Source of the DNA: Lumbricus rubellus
Taxonomy: Eukaryota > Annelida > Clitellata > Crassiclitellata > Lumbricidae
Assembly (NCBI GenBank): GCA_945859605.1
Contig: OX243815.1
Location: 35,457,785-35,521,784, forward strand
Reading direction: 5' to 3'
DNA: 64,000 nt
This document shows positions 34,001 through 38,814 of this stretch, piece after piece. The notes under the pieces were generated by a model. That model did not search any database, had not been told where the DNA came from, and saw only the letters and a list, made by a program, of their open reading frames with translations. The stretch's first letter is position 1, and each line of letters begins with the position of its first letter. The translations under genes were made by a program, and so were the position numbers.

Positions 34001-35528
34001 TAAAAATAAAAAAAATAAAAAAAGTCATCAACTTTTTTGGCGGATGAAATGGTATGATTTTCCCCAAAAATTTCGCCAGATGACTAAAAAAGGAAGAATA
34101 TCCGCAAAAAGTTCCCGAACAGGGCCCCCACAAATTTTCCGAACAGGGCCCCCACATTGCTTAATCCGGCCCTGATAAGGCTATGAGCAACGTTTACTCT
34201 GATAAACAGTGAGGGCGCAAAAATTGAGAGTTAAGAGATTTGCTGTGAATGAAAGGAGATCGCTCAATGTCGTTTTTCTAGTTTCATTTAAAAAACCAAT
34301 AGTCCCAAATCTCCGGATTTGAACCCGATGGATTGATAATCAATAAAGGAGAGATATGCTGGAGAAATATCACAATCTGCAACCAAAACGAAGGGCGGTA
34401 AGAGAATTGATGAGCGCATTGGAGTTAATATGCAAAGATTTGCCTTTGGAACGCATCAACAGGTCCATCAAGAACTTTGGACAGGGACTCAAAAGAAGTT
34501 TTGGAACTGGTGGTGGGCATATTGAACACAAGTTGTGAAGCACCAACAAATTCATTTCACAACAGTTATTTGAGATGAGACTAATAAAATCGTGTTTTTG
34601 TTACTTTTTGTTGCGTTACGTTTTTAATCGTCAAAAAACGGTGGGTGGCCTCACTAAAAGTGGTATAACTTTTGTTGTGTTTGAAATATTTTGATGAAAT
34701 TTGGCCATCATGTGTATATGAATTGTCTTTAAGACTGTGAAATTTCATTTAGAAATTCTTACCTTTGGCCAAGATATTGGCCAAAAACCTAGTGGATCTT
34801 CTTTGGCCCACCCTGTATATAGATCAGTGCAATTCCATTCACAACAAATGTTACATTACTAGTCAGACTAATCAAGTTCAATTTAATGTAGAATTCGGAA
34901 TGAAAAGATAGATCACACATAGAAACTGGTATTCTTTCAAAATGATATGATTGTGACCTGAGATGTAGGCTAATTTACATGAAAAAATGATTGAGTTGAA
35001 TTGATATCATCAGGACAGGATACAGATTTGAACCAGCAAAGTTAAAAATACTTGCCCTGCTTGTTGAGCTTAAAGCAGTGCTCTCCAACCTAGCTTGCAG
35101 GCTGCATGATATTAGCCGCCCACACAGGCTAGTGAAATTTGTGCAAATGTTTAAAAAATTGGTATAAACAAAGCAATAGACCAACTAGCACAGCTATTAG
35201 TTCACAACTTGGCTTATTATTTGACAATGTGAGCACAAAATCAAGTGTCCATGATTCATTCGTTATGATTATTTCACAGTAAATTTTAATACAGTTAATA
35301 ATTTTTTGTAACTTTTAAATTGTTGCTTTTGAGTTTTTTCGTGCAGCATTTGACTTCAAGCATAAGTCTTTGGCGGCCTGCAGTTTCAAAAAGTTGGTTT
35401 AAAGGATTCATTTTTCTTCTTCATTTGATCTGTAGGTAAAATTTGAAGCTGAAGAAGAACTGAAGAAAGCACAGACCTGCTGTGCAGAGATCTTGAGAAT
35501 ACTTGAACAAAGAACGGACGACGTGTGA
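3054..35528 (+). CDS. FTCD: FTCD cyclodeaminase half (formimidoyltransferase-cyclodeaminase), multi-exon, 5' part outside the window
   Basis: Seen: six exons with GT/AG borders joining in one frame: 3054-3180, 6448-6609, 27719-27762, 29792-29930, 31073-31168, 35436-35528 (TGA). They give about 219 residues, the usual size of the cyclodeaminase domain. Motifs in order: [67 protein letters not shown], and a short charged C-terminus ending QRTDDV. Known for the family: FTCD is a bifunctional folate enzyme; this half converts 5-formimino-THF to methenyl-THF plus ammonia, coupled to the formiminotransferase half in histidine breakdown, in the cytosol/Golgi. Inferred: the N-terminal half lies upstream, since the first exon begins mid-protein and nothing like it was found in 1-3053. 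The introns total over 31 kb and are full of mobile DNA, including a tandem LTR array. An optional in-frame exon may exist at 8247-8306. A stand-alone cyclodeaminase is less likely, because the first exon enters in phase 1 from an upstream exon. Confidence 0.93.
3338..3601. repeat. (GA)n/(GGGA)n microsatellite
   Basis: GA dinucleotides, then about 180 bp of GGGA repeats, then GA again: one uninterrupted purine strand of roughly 260 bp in the FTCD intron. The open frames on both strands are repeat artefacts. Confidence 0.97.
3602..4320. other. FTCD intron without recognised content
   Basis: No coding, RNA or repeat signal that I could identify; ordinary AT-rich intron sequence. Confidence 0.5.
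4320..4450 (+). pseudogene. possible integrase C-terminal relic of an LTR element
   Basis: The frame at 4325-4507 reads [20 protein letters not shown], resembling the LLGIRxxxKEDxxxxxAELVYG segment of Gypsy integrases. A similar nucleotide stretch (ATAACTCGTGCTGAGATCT) lies at about 36705. Short and without flanking LTRs. Confidence 0.4.
4525..5192. repeat. (ATAC)n microsatellite with higher-order units
   Basis: ATAC/ATAT repeats. A roughly 170-bp block with ACCCGGTACATACATATAAT followed by ATGCAATCATA occurs twice (about 4590 and 4761). All long Tyr/Ile/Thr/His or Met/Tyr/Val/Cys frames here are repeat translations. Confidence 0.97.
5193..5523. other. intron with a LINE-tail-like stretch
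   Basis: About 5245-5305 (TTGCACTGTAAGAGGTGC) resembles the LINE tails at 1422 and 32430. The rest shows nothing recognisable. Confidence 0.4.
5524..5719 (-). mobile_element. diverged tRNA-derived SINE, family A
   Basis: Minus-strand match over the head (GGATTTGAACC region) and the AAGGACTTGCTCAAGGTCC core, more diverged than the other copies. Confidence 0.75.
5720..5990 (+). mobile_element. CR1/L2 LINE reverse transcriptase fragment
   Basis: Reads DDIQVCV near 5730, then [20 protein letters not shown] and QFIWLGR, the palm and thumb region after the catalytic DD, then a broken [10 protein letters not shown]. Truncated at both ends. Confidence 0.75.
5991..6447. other. FTCD intron without recognised content
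   Basis: No supported feature. The minus frame at 6039-6248 has no recognisable motif. Confidence 0.45.
6448..6609 (+). CDS. FTCD: FTCD exon, 54 codons
   Basis: The acceptor is TGTTTAG and the donor GTATGA, phase 0 at both ends. It encodes [18 protein letters not shown] and ends [13 protein letters not shown], matching the region after the Gly-rich loop in FTCD. Its last third resembles the extra unit at 8247-8306. Confidence 0.93.
6884..7652. mobile_element. TA-flanked DNA transposon with CCGTAGATAC ends
   Basis: Inverted ends CCGTAGATAC(TT/AC)GAGTATA at 6884 and 7652, flanked by TA. No transposase was seen. About 7196-7291 contains the right part of a CAGGGCTTTAAG hAT-like element related to 2361-2508, whose left end I could not fix. 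Confidence 0.75.
7653..8240. other. FTCD intron without recognised content
   Basis: Nothing recognised before the possible cassette exon. Confidence 0.45.
8247..8306 (+). CDS. possible FTCD cassette exon (duplicate of the end of the preceding exon)
   Basis: Seen: 20 open codons, phase 0 at both ends, acceptor GATGAAG after a T-rich stretch, donor GTAACT. The peptide has [12 protein letters not shown] where the preceding exon has [12 protein letters not shown], and MKDL is readable just upstream as in that exon. The longer version with an acceptor at about 8220 is blocked by an in-frame TAA. If spliced in, it would add 20 residues and repeat the D-x-D-x3-FNDY segment without shifting the frame. 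It could equally be a decayed relic; transcript data would decide. Confidence 0.45.
8820..9054 (-). mobile_element. tRNA-derived SINE, family A
   Basis: Near full-length minus-strand copy: B box GGATTCGAACC (+ strand), AAGGACTTGCCCAAGGTCC core, and a tail that reads GTATGTGCACTTGTTATAGC on the + strand. Shares most bases with 1513-1740 and 40741-40953. Confidence 0.9.
9055..10020. other. FTCD intron, largely featureless
   Basis: A strong acceptor (TATTTTGCAG) at 9132-9141 precedes a short frame with [16 protein letters not shown] that faintly recalls the LKLPKN exon, discussed as a finding. Otherwise nothing supported. Confidence 0.4.
10021..10160. repeat. (AT)n/(TG)n microsatellite and SINE-tail fragment
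   Basis: About 10041-10090 is TA/TG repeat, followed by GTATGTGCACTTGTCAAGCT, a piece of SINE family A tail. The LTR array follows directly. Confidence 0.8.
10166..11329 (-). repeat. LTR copy 1 (3' LTR of the array)
   Basis: 1164 bp with 8-bp inverted termini TGTAACGA/TCGTTACA. It differs from the other two LTRs at 10507 (A instead of T). A minus-strand TATATAAAA lies at about 10322-10330 and an NRF1-like TGCGCATGCG at about 11043-11052. A 74-codon minus frame at 10908-11132 is conserved in all LTRs but is unsupported as a gene. Confidence 0.92.
11330..11344 (-). promoter_or_regulatory. candidate polypurine tract
   Basis: On the minus strand TTTGTGGGGGATTGT abuts the 3' LTR at 11329. The G run beside the LTR fits a plus-strand primer. 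The equivalent for the right unit is at 16559-16573. Confidence 0.45.
11596..12130 (-). pseudogene. reverse transcriptase tail and RNase H remnant (left unit)
   Basis: At about 12130-11975 the minus strand reads [19 protein letters not shown] and ends APILKLP followed by TAG. The frame then continues at 11970-11596 as a Gypsy-type RNase [45 protein letters not shown] and a final ADYLSRGLE before a stop. The catalytic palm domain of reverse transcriptase and all of integrase are absent. The TAG sits where functional elements have a coding codon. Confidence 0.85.
12534..15098 (-). CDS. gag-protease polyprotein, 854 aa (left unit)
   Basis: Intact ATG-to-stop frame. Residues 40-125: Arg/Glu-rich coiled coil. 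155-300: retrotransposon gag capsid-like region ([20 protein letters not shown], later [17 protein letters not shown]). 388-401: one zinc knuckle [14 protein letters not shown]. 463-467: aspartic protease active site DSGAT. From about 550 to the end is an unusual basic Arg/Trp/Asn-rich tail I do not recognise, where reverse transcriptase would normally begin. Known: gag forms the particle, and the protease cleaves the polyprotein. Inferred: polymerase functions would have to come from a related full-length element. This is an LTR retrotransposon protein, not a host gene. Confidence 0.9.
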   Translation of the reverse strand: MRMAAEYSKWVKVGSDLGYEGQELREFVSERQAENKALKQAELLADYEKEKLISERERERRQEEIAERIRNEQREDKRISEEREEKRISGEREREANLKRIELDNQKVIKLKELEIRMEQDRRQGDRNDRIGNGYSTEINGQSNNAKNVKMPVFREDRDCLDAYLLRFERTCMAYEVPERMWALTLVKSLDGKALQVFERLEVEQAQDYKKLKEELLKRFQLTENGYRKKFRSSKRDTDETVIQYVERLRRYLRQWLAMAGFKNDYKGLETLVLRDQFLVTCDDEMRCFLKEKGKLELETLLEQAQNYVEAREISEKWSVSHEKRDTEPDGRSREFTRNRSNGESRSSSLGRNRVKEQDSYKDRFNNEWDFRNSKRSEAGGENRRGGCFKCGSFFHYSAKCDKIGQGARSHTVATMQCVEDRGEEDVEHEVTISCFVAEGEESLSAYTNSVLVNGEKVNALHDSGATCVAIRKGLEKPYQYTGRKMVCRFANGTKEKYPTALIDIKSEEFEGKAEALVIENLVKELIINPGLYEGKPIRIEYINKSRVKDVGVNTYESDVTRGGASKELAIDDVRRTDKKRVTFEGIHPLVDNRDVIENKNGYAKNRYKVIENPVGRKLTGDCMRRKYDPRVQRVEEDGGSRRRVVERNNNTVKTCNTKRRFGEFSFKNTQVNKSFQGKARCKAVNWNWREPRCKNYGQRKAESVEARGSHCDRRDWENKRTDYVTRVFNRKDAGQGRSCEMRKWKQSDRMQREFWEDKCRGSYGNGNWGAGNDVNKKENWSWNDRGWSYPNNKVDRWSSGRDYSGEVETLEGVKWNSYGDTDARSFGKKHMGELETQKGMTLKFIQEGEERYM
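15395..16558 (-). repeat. LTR copy 2 (shared, middle)
   Basis: Same structure as the outer LTRs. It serves as 5' LTR for the left internal region and 3' LTR for the right one. The primer-binding candidate for the left unit lies just outside it at about 15376-15390. Confidence 0.92.
16825..17359 (-). pseudogene. reverse transcriptase tail and RNase H remnant (right unit)
   Basis: Copy of the left-unit remnant with the same TAG and the same missing domains. One codon differs: Lys replaces Glu in the RNase H segment YSVVER(E/K)CLAM (17055 against 11826). The shared stop shows that the damage predates the tandem duplication. Confidence 0.85.
17763..20327 (-). CDS. gag-protease polyprotein, 854 aa (right unit)
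   Basis: Same length and, as far as I can see, the same protein as the left-unit frame, with coiled coil, gag region, C-x2-C-x4-H-x4-C knuckle and DSGAT at the same positions. Two intact copies of a 2.5-kb frame beside ruined polymerase sequence point either to selection on gag or to very recent duplication; the near-zero divergence favours the second. Confidence 0.9.
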   Translation of the reverse strand: MRMAAEYSKWVKVGSDLGYEGQELREFVSERQAENKALKQAELLADYEKEKLISERERERRQEEIAERIRNEQREDKRISEEREEKRISGEREREANLKRIELDNQKVIKLKELEIRMEQDRRQGDRNDRIGNGYSTEINGQSNNAKNVKMPVFREDRDCLDAYLLRFERTCMAYEVPERMWALTLVKSLDGKALQVFERLEVEQAQDYKKLKEELLKRFQLTENGYRKKFRSSKRDTDETVIQYVERLRRYLRQWLAMAGFKNDYKGLETLVLRDQFLVTCDDEMRCFLKEKGKLELETLLEQAQNYVEAREISEKWSVSHEKRDTEPDGRSREFTRNRSNGESRSSSLGRNRVKEQDSYKDRFNNEWDFRNSKRSEAGGENRRGGCFKCGSFFHYSAKCDKIGQGARSHTVATMQCVEDRGEEDVEHEVTISCFVAEGEESLSAYTNSVLVNGEKVNALHDSGATCVAIRKGLEKPYQYTGRKMVCRFANGTKEKYPTALIDIKSEEFEGKAEALVIENLVKELIINPGLYEGKPIRIEYINKSRVKDVGVNTYESDVTRGGASKELAIDDVRRTDKKRVTFEGIHPLVDNRDVIENKNGYAKNRYKVIENPVGRKLTGDCMRRKYDPRVQRVEEDGGSRRRVVERNNNTVKTCNTKRRFGEFSFKNTQVNKSFQGKARCKAVNWNWREPRCKNYGQRKAESVEARGSHCDRRDWENKRTDYVTRVFNRKDAGQGRSCEMRKWKQSDRMQREFWEDKCRGSYGNGNWGAGNDVNKKENWSWNDRGWSYPNNKVDRWSSGRDYSGEVETLEGVKWNSYGDTDARSFGKKHMGELETQKGMTLKFIQEGEERYM
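20605..20619 (-). promoter_or_regulatory. candidate primer-binding site of the retroelement
   Basis: On the minus strand TGGGGGCATCGTCCG begins four bases inside the 5' LTR. It resembles the tRNA-Pro primer site TGGGGGCTCGTCCG with one extra base. The same sequence is at 15376-15390 for the left unit. Confidence 0.45.
20624..21787 (-). repeat. LTR copy 3 (5' LTR of the array)
   Basis: Same 1164-bp sequence, followed on the right by GTGAG. On the minus strand the TATATAAAA box lies at about 20780-20788, leaving roughly 130 bp of transcribed LTR before the internal region, which fits a functional promoter position. Confidence 0.92.
22090..22895 (+). mobile_element. 5'-truncated RTE-type LINE, reverse transcriptase C-terminus
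   Basis: About 22120-22200 reads [20 protein letters not shown] (the catalytic F-x-DD), then a TGA. The open frame at 22206-22859 (217 codons) continues with [36 protein letters not shown] and [14 protein letters not shown] motifs. It is typical of the endonuclease-reverse transcriptase LINE tail. It ends FEPA, followed by a short 3' UTR (GGGCAGAGAACAG) and a GAA-rich tail. The last 55 bp match about 600-690. Confidence 0.85.
22896..24035. other. FTCD intron, AT-rich, no supported feature
   Basis: No exon, RNA or transposon end recognised. A short SINE-tail fragment (CTACTCAGAGGTGCTCTC) lies at about 23861. Confidence 0.45.
24044..24383. mobile_element. hAT-like miniature element, TSD GTGTGGAC
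   Basis: Ends CAGTGGTTCCCAACC and GGTTGGGAACCGCTG; GTGTGGAC at 24036-24043 and 24384-24391. The interior has repeated GAGGGCCACTTTTT blocks, inverted near the right end as AAGTGGCCC-like sequence. No transposase. Confidence 0.9.
24475..25210. mobile_element. foldback-type element with inverted ACAAAACGGCGC arrays
   Basis: The left arm (24475-24590) has about seven tandem copies of a 14-16-bp motif, consensus ACAAAACGGCGCAG. The right arm (25092-25205) carries the same motif inverted (GCACCGTTTTGTCTGC). The centre (24716-25045) is a roughly 35-bp tandem repeat with GGAAGCTGGATTGATG. I do not recognise the family. A fragment with similar motifs is at 30385-30455. Confidence 0.75.
25211..26535. 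other. FTCD intron without supported feature
   Basis: The hydrophobic frame at 25609-25950 has no recognisable family or splice context. Otherwise unremarkable. Confidence 0.4.
26536..26938 (+). mobile_element. CR1/L2-type LINE 3' fragment
   Basis: About 26540-26640 reads [20 protein letters not shown] and HTRDLHQL, the post-palm region of CR1/L2 reverse transcriptase, followed by stops. It ends with AGCGCTCCTGAGTAG, GAAGGAGCGCTATATC and (AAAT)n. The last roughly 76 bp are identical to 53890-53966. Confidence 0.7.
26939..27718. other. FTCD intron without supported feature
   Basis: Nothing recognised apart from the branch/pyrimidine context of the next exon. Confidence 0.45.
27719..27762 (+). 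CDS. FTCD: FTCD exon, LKLPKN motif
   Basis: The acceptor is CATTGTAG and the donor GTGAGT; phase 0 in, phase 2 out. It encodes [14 protein letters not shown] plus a split lysine codon, the conserved linker after the D-A-D motif in cyclodeaminases. Confidence 0.92.
27763..28859. other. FTCD intron without supported feature
   Basis: The minus frame at 28371-28709 shows no family motif. No repeats recognised. Confidence 0.4.
28860..28926. repeat. perfect 31-bp inverted repeat, 5-bp loop
   Basis: Left arm 28860-28890, loop GTGCT at 28891-28895, right arm 28896-28926; every position pairs. No flanking target duplication is evident. It could be an intronic hairpin RNA, a tiny foldback insertion or an assembly fold-back. 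Confidence 0.95.
28927..29791. other. FTCD intron without supported feature
   Basis: GAGCCACCCTGTACA at about 29624 resembles a Tc1/mariner terminus (compare 34806-34815) but I found no partner end. Confidence 0.4.
29792..29930 (+). CDS. FTCD: FTCD exon, 46 codons
   Basis: The acceptor follows a CTTCTTCTTTTTTGCAG tract and the donor is GTAAAC; phase 2 in, phase 0 out. It encodes [20 protein letters not shown] and ends [11 protein letters not shown], diagnostic of the cyclodeaminase helical core. Confidence 0.94.
30466..30617. mobile_element. hAT-like miniature element, TSD CTTTTGAT
   Basis: 152 bp, ends CAGGGTGAGAATTG and CAATTCTCATACTG. The 8-bp duplication CTTTTGAT is at 30458-30465 and 30618-30625. 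It contains a long G run (30481-30506) facing a CCAACCCCCCAG near the right end. Confidence 0.85.
30618..31072. other. FTCD intron without supported feature
   Basis: Nothing recognised. Confidence 0.4.
31073..31168 (+). CDS. FTCD: FTCD exon, 32 codons
   Basis: The acceptor is TTGTAG and the donor GTTGGC; both phases 0. It encodes [20 protein letters not shown] followed by a Lys/Asp/Glu-rich helix, matching the family's GxxGAYxNVxIN segment. Confidence 0.94.
31463..31976. repeat. unclassified TIR repeat, uninterrupted copy
   Basis: Both ends read GGTGTCTTAGCC in inverted orientation, with further partial pairing (TAAGCGATGACT against TACTGACTAATCG). It is the inverted, insertion-free relative of 1811-2830. 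No protein. Confidence 0.7.
31977..32395. other. FTCD intron without supported feature
   Basis: Nothing recognised. Confidence 0.4.
32396..32800 (-). mobile_element. possible LINE 3' fragment
   Basis: The minus strand ends with the CATTGGTGTGCACTGTGAGAAG-type tail shared with 1415-1440, and a broken frame with [19 protein letters not shown]. The match to LINE C-termini is loose. Confidence 0.4.
32801..33243. other. FTCD intron without supported feature
   Basis: The charged + frame at 32776-33021 has no recognisable motif. Confidence 0.35.
33244..34815 (+). mobile_element. decayed Tc1/mariner-like element with long TIRs, carrying a nested hAT
   Basis: Ends CAGGGTGGGCC and GGCCCACCCTG flanked by TA. 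The terminal inverted repeats extend about 235 bp (33244-33480 against 34580-34815). Between them are transposase relics on the + strand: SPDLNPMD at about 34310, the acidic-site signature of the superfamily, and a C-terminal frame at 34356-34538 ending GGGHIEHKL. The element is inactive; its original length without the insertion is about 1.15 kb. Confidence 0.85.
33760..34174. mobile_element. hAT-like element nested in the mariner-like element, TSD ATAAGGCT
   Basis: Ends CAGGGCCGGATTTA and TTAATCCGGCCCTG; ATAAGGCT at 33752-33759 and 34175-34182. The interior has three or four imperfect tandem units of about 60-70 bp with CCAGATGACTAAAAA. Confidence 0.92.
34818..35435. other. FTCD intron, possible hAT-derived fragment
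   Basis: CAGTGCTCTCCAACCT at about 35075 resembles 50171 (CAGTGCTGTCCAACCT), and GGCGGCCTGCAG near 35370 resembles its right side. No target duplication could be fixed. Confidence 0.35.
35436..35528 (+). CDS. FTCD: FTCD terminal coding exon
   Basis: The acceptor is TCTGTAG. Thirty codons begin [13 protein letters not shown], end LEQRTDDV and are followed by TGA at 35526-35528, the usual family C-terminus. The 3' untranslated region probably runs on through a SINE at 35977-36186. Confidence 0.9.
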   Translation, partial: VKFEAEEELKKAQTCCAEILRILEQRTDDV

Positions 35529-35976
35529 AGCGTGTTGCTGAACATTCCACTTCTCACTTACACTACCACCGTGAATGTTTAGAGGATCTTTCAAAGTTAC
35601 AGTCATAGATGTGTCCTAACATTGTAGACTTTTGTGTTTTATTGGTTGCTTTTCGTTTACCTTTAGCTTATGTAGACATATTGTATCTTACACCAAGACT
35701 GCCACCGCTCTTTTAGCAGATGTACGTATATTCGTACAACCTTTGTTTGTAATGCCATTCATGAGATATTTTATTAGTGATTTCGTGGCAATGACCAAAC
35801 CATTTTTGGGTTGACAATTGTTATATAGAAAACCTTTCAAATAATCATATTTCTGGTGACTATTAACATCCACGTTATGAAAACTCTCTACTTTCGAGTT
35901 AGTTACAAAGCATTTCTGTTACGATTGTATTCTGTAAATTCTGCATGCTTTACAGTATAAAGTTCTTTCCTGACAG

Positions 35977-36186
35977 TTTGTATGTGCACTTGTTATAGCA
36001 CCCATTCAAACTCTCTCTACTACTCAGAGGCGCTCCCGAATGCAGAGCGGACACTGCATCAGAGTTTCACGCCGAAGCGCTGAGCAATTGTGAGTGAAGG
36101 ACTTGCCCAAGGTACTTACGCGGCTAGGTGGATTTGAACCTTGAACCTTCTGGCTCCAAGGCAACGACTACACCACCGCACCCCAC
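35977..36186 (-). mobile_element. tRNA-derived SINE, family A, in the FTCD 3' UTR
   Basis: Minus-strand copy with GGATTTGAACC and AAGGACTTGCCCAAGGTAC. It lies 450 bp after the FTCD stop and before the candidate polyadenylation signal, so it probably sits in the mature 3' UTR, antisense. Confidence 0.85.
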
Positions 36187-37179
36187 AATGAAAGTTAGTG
36201 AAATGAAATGCCATTTGAAACATCTTTTAGAACCATCTGTTATCTTTGTTGAACTTACCTTTTTTTACATTAATAAGCCGCAACTGTGGTTTCATTTACG
36301 GTACATTGTCAATATACTTTCTTGACAAATGTCCATGTTCTGGATGTTACTCTAGAGTCTAGACAATACTCTTTCCTTCTCTGAATAGATCTCTAATTTT
36401 TTCTGGGTCCAGATTTTTATCATCTGATATGTCTACTTGCCATTCGGCTATCTGTTTATTCCCTCGCTGATTTTTTCTTCCTAGGTTCATGCTTGACTGT
36501 AACTCACTGTAACTACCAAAACGCCATCTGGTTCCGCTCCATTCGGTACTTAATGCAGCCGCTTGTTTGTTGGTCCCACCTTCCTAGTTTATCTAATATT
36601 GCGACTGTTATGACTGAGCACCCTCATTAGCTTTCCTAACTGCTCGGATTCAGTATACAATATTATTCTTTCTTACCTGTAAGACGTTTTTCCTTATATA
36701 ACTCGTGCTGAGATCTGTTTCTCCCCATTCTTTTACCTTTGGTGTATCAAGATCTTCATATTTATACTGGCATTTTAATGTTCACTTTTAGATATTGCTC
36801 TCTATAACTGGATTGGTCAGTAGTTAGAACATGTATCTTTTATTGACATGATAATATTGCTCTTAATCCAAAGCATGTTATCTGTTTGATTTTGTATTTT
36901 CTGATATTTTGACTTTCAAATAAAAAATAATTTTATATGTTTCAAAACAAGTTGTCGGTGTGTAGTTGTGCTTGACTTGTTTCTAGTCCTCTACTTTACA
37001 TTACATTGTCAAACTGTAGCAGTATGCAACAGACTGTTATTATTACTGTAATTCAACAAGCTAAATGTATGACAACTGTAGCGCTGACCAGCACTTGTGA
37101 ATAAGCTCGTACCATGTGCTTGGCTTTTGAGTGGCACTTTAGATGTTTGAAGCTTATGGGTTTTTTTAATCCCTCTAAT
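36187..37179. other. FTCD 3' flank
   Basis: Holds the candidate AATAAA at 36919 and, near 36705, a 19-bp match to the possible integrase relic at 4380. No gene recognised. Confidence 0.4.
36919..36924 (+). terminator. candidate FTCD polyadenylation signal
   Basis: AATAAA on the + strand, the first good match I found after the FTCD stop codon (about 1.4 kb downstream), followed by a T/G-rich stretch. The assignment rests on position only. Confidence 0.4.
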
Positions 37180-38640
37180 AATAATTTAATAATAACAATG
37201 ATGATTTCTATGGCGCCGTAACACAGCCTTGCCGTTACAAGGCAAGACACATACTAAACTAAACAGCAGGATAGGCCTTGAGGAATAAGTGAGTCTTGAG
37301 TCTGGATTTGAAGGAGTCAACTGAGCAAGCCGCTTGCAGGGCGGGAGGAAGACTGTTCCAACATCTGGGGCCGACCACTGAGAAAGCGCGGTAACCGAAA
37401 CGGGTTTTCATCCGCCGTACATGAAGATCGCTTTTGTCGAGCGATCTAAGTCGTAACCCGGAGGTGGAGGAGTGCGTCCCGATGCAGTAATCACGCATAT
37501 AATCAGGCGCAGCTCCGTGGAGGGACTTGTAAACAAGTAGACAGATCTTAAAGTCTATCCTCTGGGGAACAGGCAGCCAGCGTAGAACATCACGAAGTAA
37601 AGGCGTCACGTGATCATATTTCCTCCGATTGCACAGCAGTCTCACAGTGCAGCATTGAGGACTGACTGCAGGCGGTCCAGAAGACACTTGGTCGAACCGA
37701 CCAGCAGGCTGTTATAACGGTCAACCTGAGAGGTGACAAAGGCAGCGACGAAAGACAAGGGATCTGATGCAGCCTCTCAGGAGGCGGAGCTGATGGAAGC
37801 AGCATTCGACGGTTGGCGCCACGTGATGTCACATAGAGATGTCAGATTCTAGTAGGACGCCGAGATCACGGACAGCAGTCACGGGTCGGATCGAAGACCT
37901 GCAGACACTGAGTTCGCAAGTCTCGAGATGAGGACATCATCTACTGGTCGCACAACACAGGAAGTCCGTCTTCTCCGGATTGAGACGGAGTCTGTTGGAG
38001 CGCATCCATTCGGCGATCCGCTCGACGCCCAGATCCATCCATTGCCGCTGCTGTCCGTCGGTTGATGGGTGGCCCCACGTATAGAGCTGCAAGTCATCGG
38101 CGTAGAAATGTGATTTCAAGCCGAGACTCACCAACGTTGGCTGTGTAGAGCAGGAACAGCAGCGGACCTAGCACAGAGCCCTGGGGGACACCGCAGACGA
38201 GGGAACAAAGAGAGGATAAAACTCCGTCGTAGAGCACCATCTGTCGGCGTCCGTGTACGTATGAACGGAGCCAGTCGAGAGCCACTGAACGGATACCCTA
38301 TGTTCTCCCCAGGTGTTCAACCAGCACATAATGGTCGACCTTATCGAACGCTGCCGATAGATCAAGCAAGCCGAGCAGCGCATGATCTCCCGCATCCATC
38401 GCCTCGGTGAGGTCAGTGACCACCTTGAGAAGCGCTGTCTCTGTCAAATGGAACTTCCAGTAGGCCGACTGATGGGCTGGAAGAAGTCCCACCGACGATA
38501 GATGTTATGCTCAGTTGTACACTGACGACCCACTCGAGTAGCTTGGAAAGAAACGACAAACCTCTACTTTGAATGCAATATCCTTGTATGCGCAGAGTGT
38601 TGCATGTGTCCTGCGACTGATGTTGATTCACTCACAAGCC
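37180..38640 (-). mobile_element. 5'-truncated CR1/L2-type LINE, frameshifted
   Basis: Minus-strand reverse transcriptase in broken frames: HQSAYWKFHLTETALLKV and LLDLSAAFDKVDH (38492-38298), GVPQGSVLGPLLFLLYTANV (about 38180), FYADDLQLY and LRLNPEKTDFLCC (38134-37937), then the C-terminus at 37687-37259 with HVTPLLRDVLRWLPVPQRID and WNSLPPALQ. It ends TATGGCGCC and an AT-rich (TTA)n tail at about 37180-37200. Confidence 0.9.
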
Positions 38641-38814
38641 TTGGACCACAAAGGCACCAATCATCATTAATCATCATTAATCATCGCTGATCATCAATCT
38701 AATCATTACTCATCATCAATCATCACACATCGCTGAATCGAAACAGAAATATTATTCCACATTCATCCAACTGGAAAGAATTTAAACTCAATCTTCTTCT
38801 TCTGTAAACTTCTC

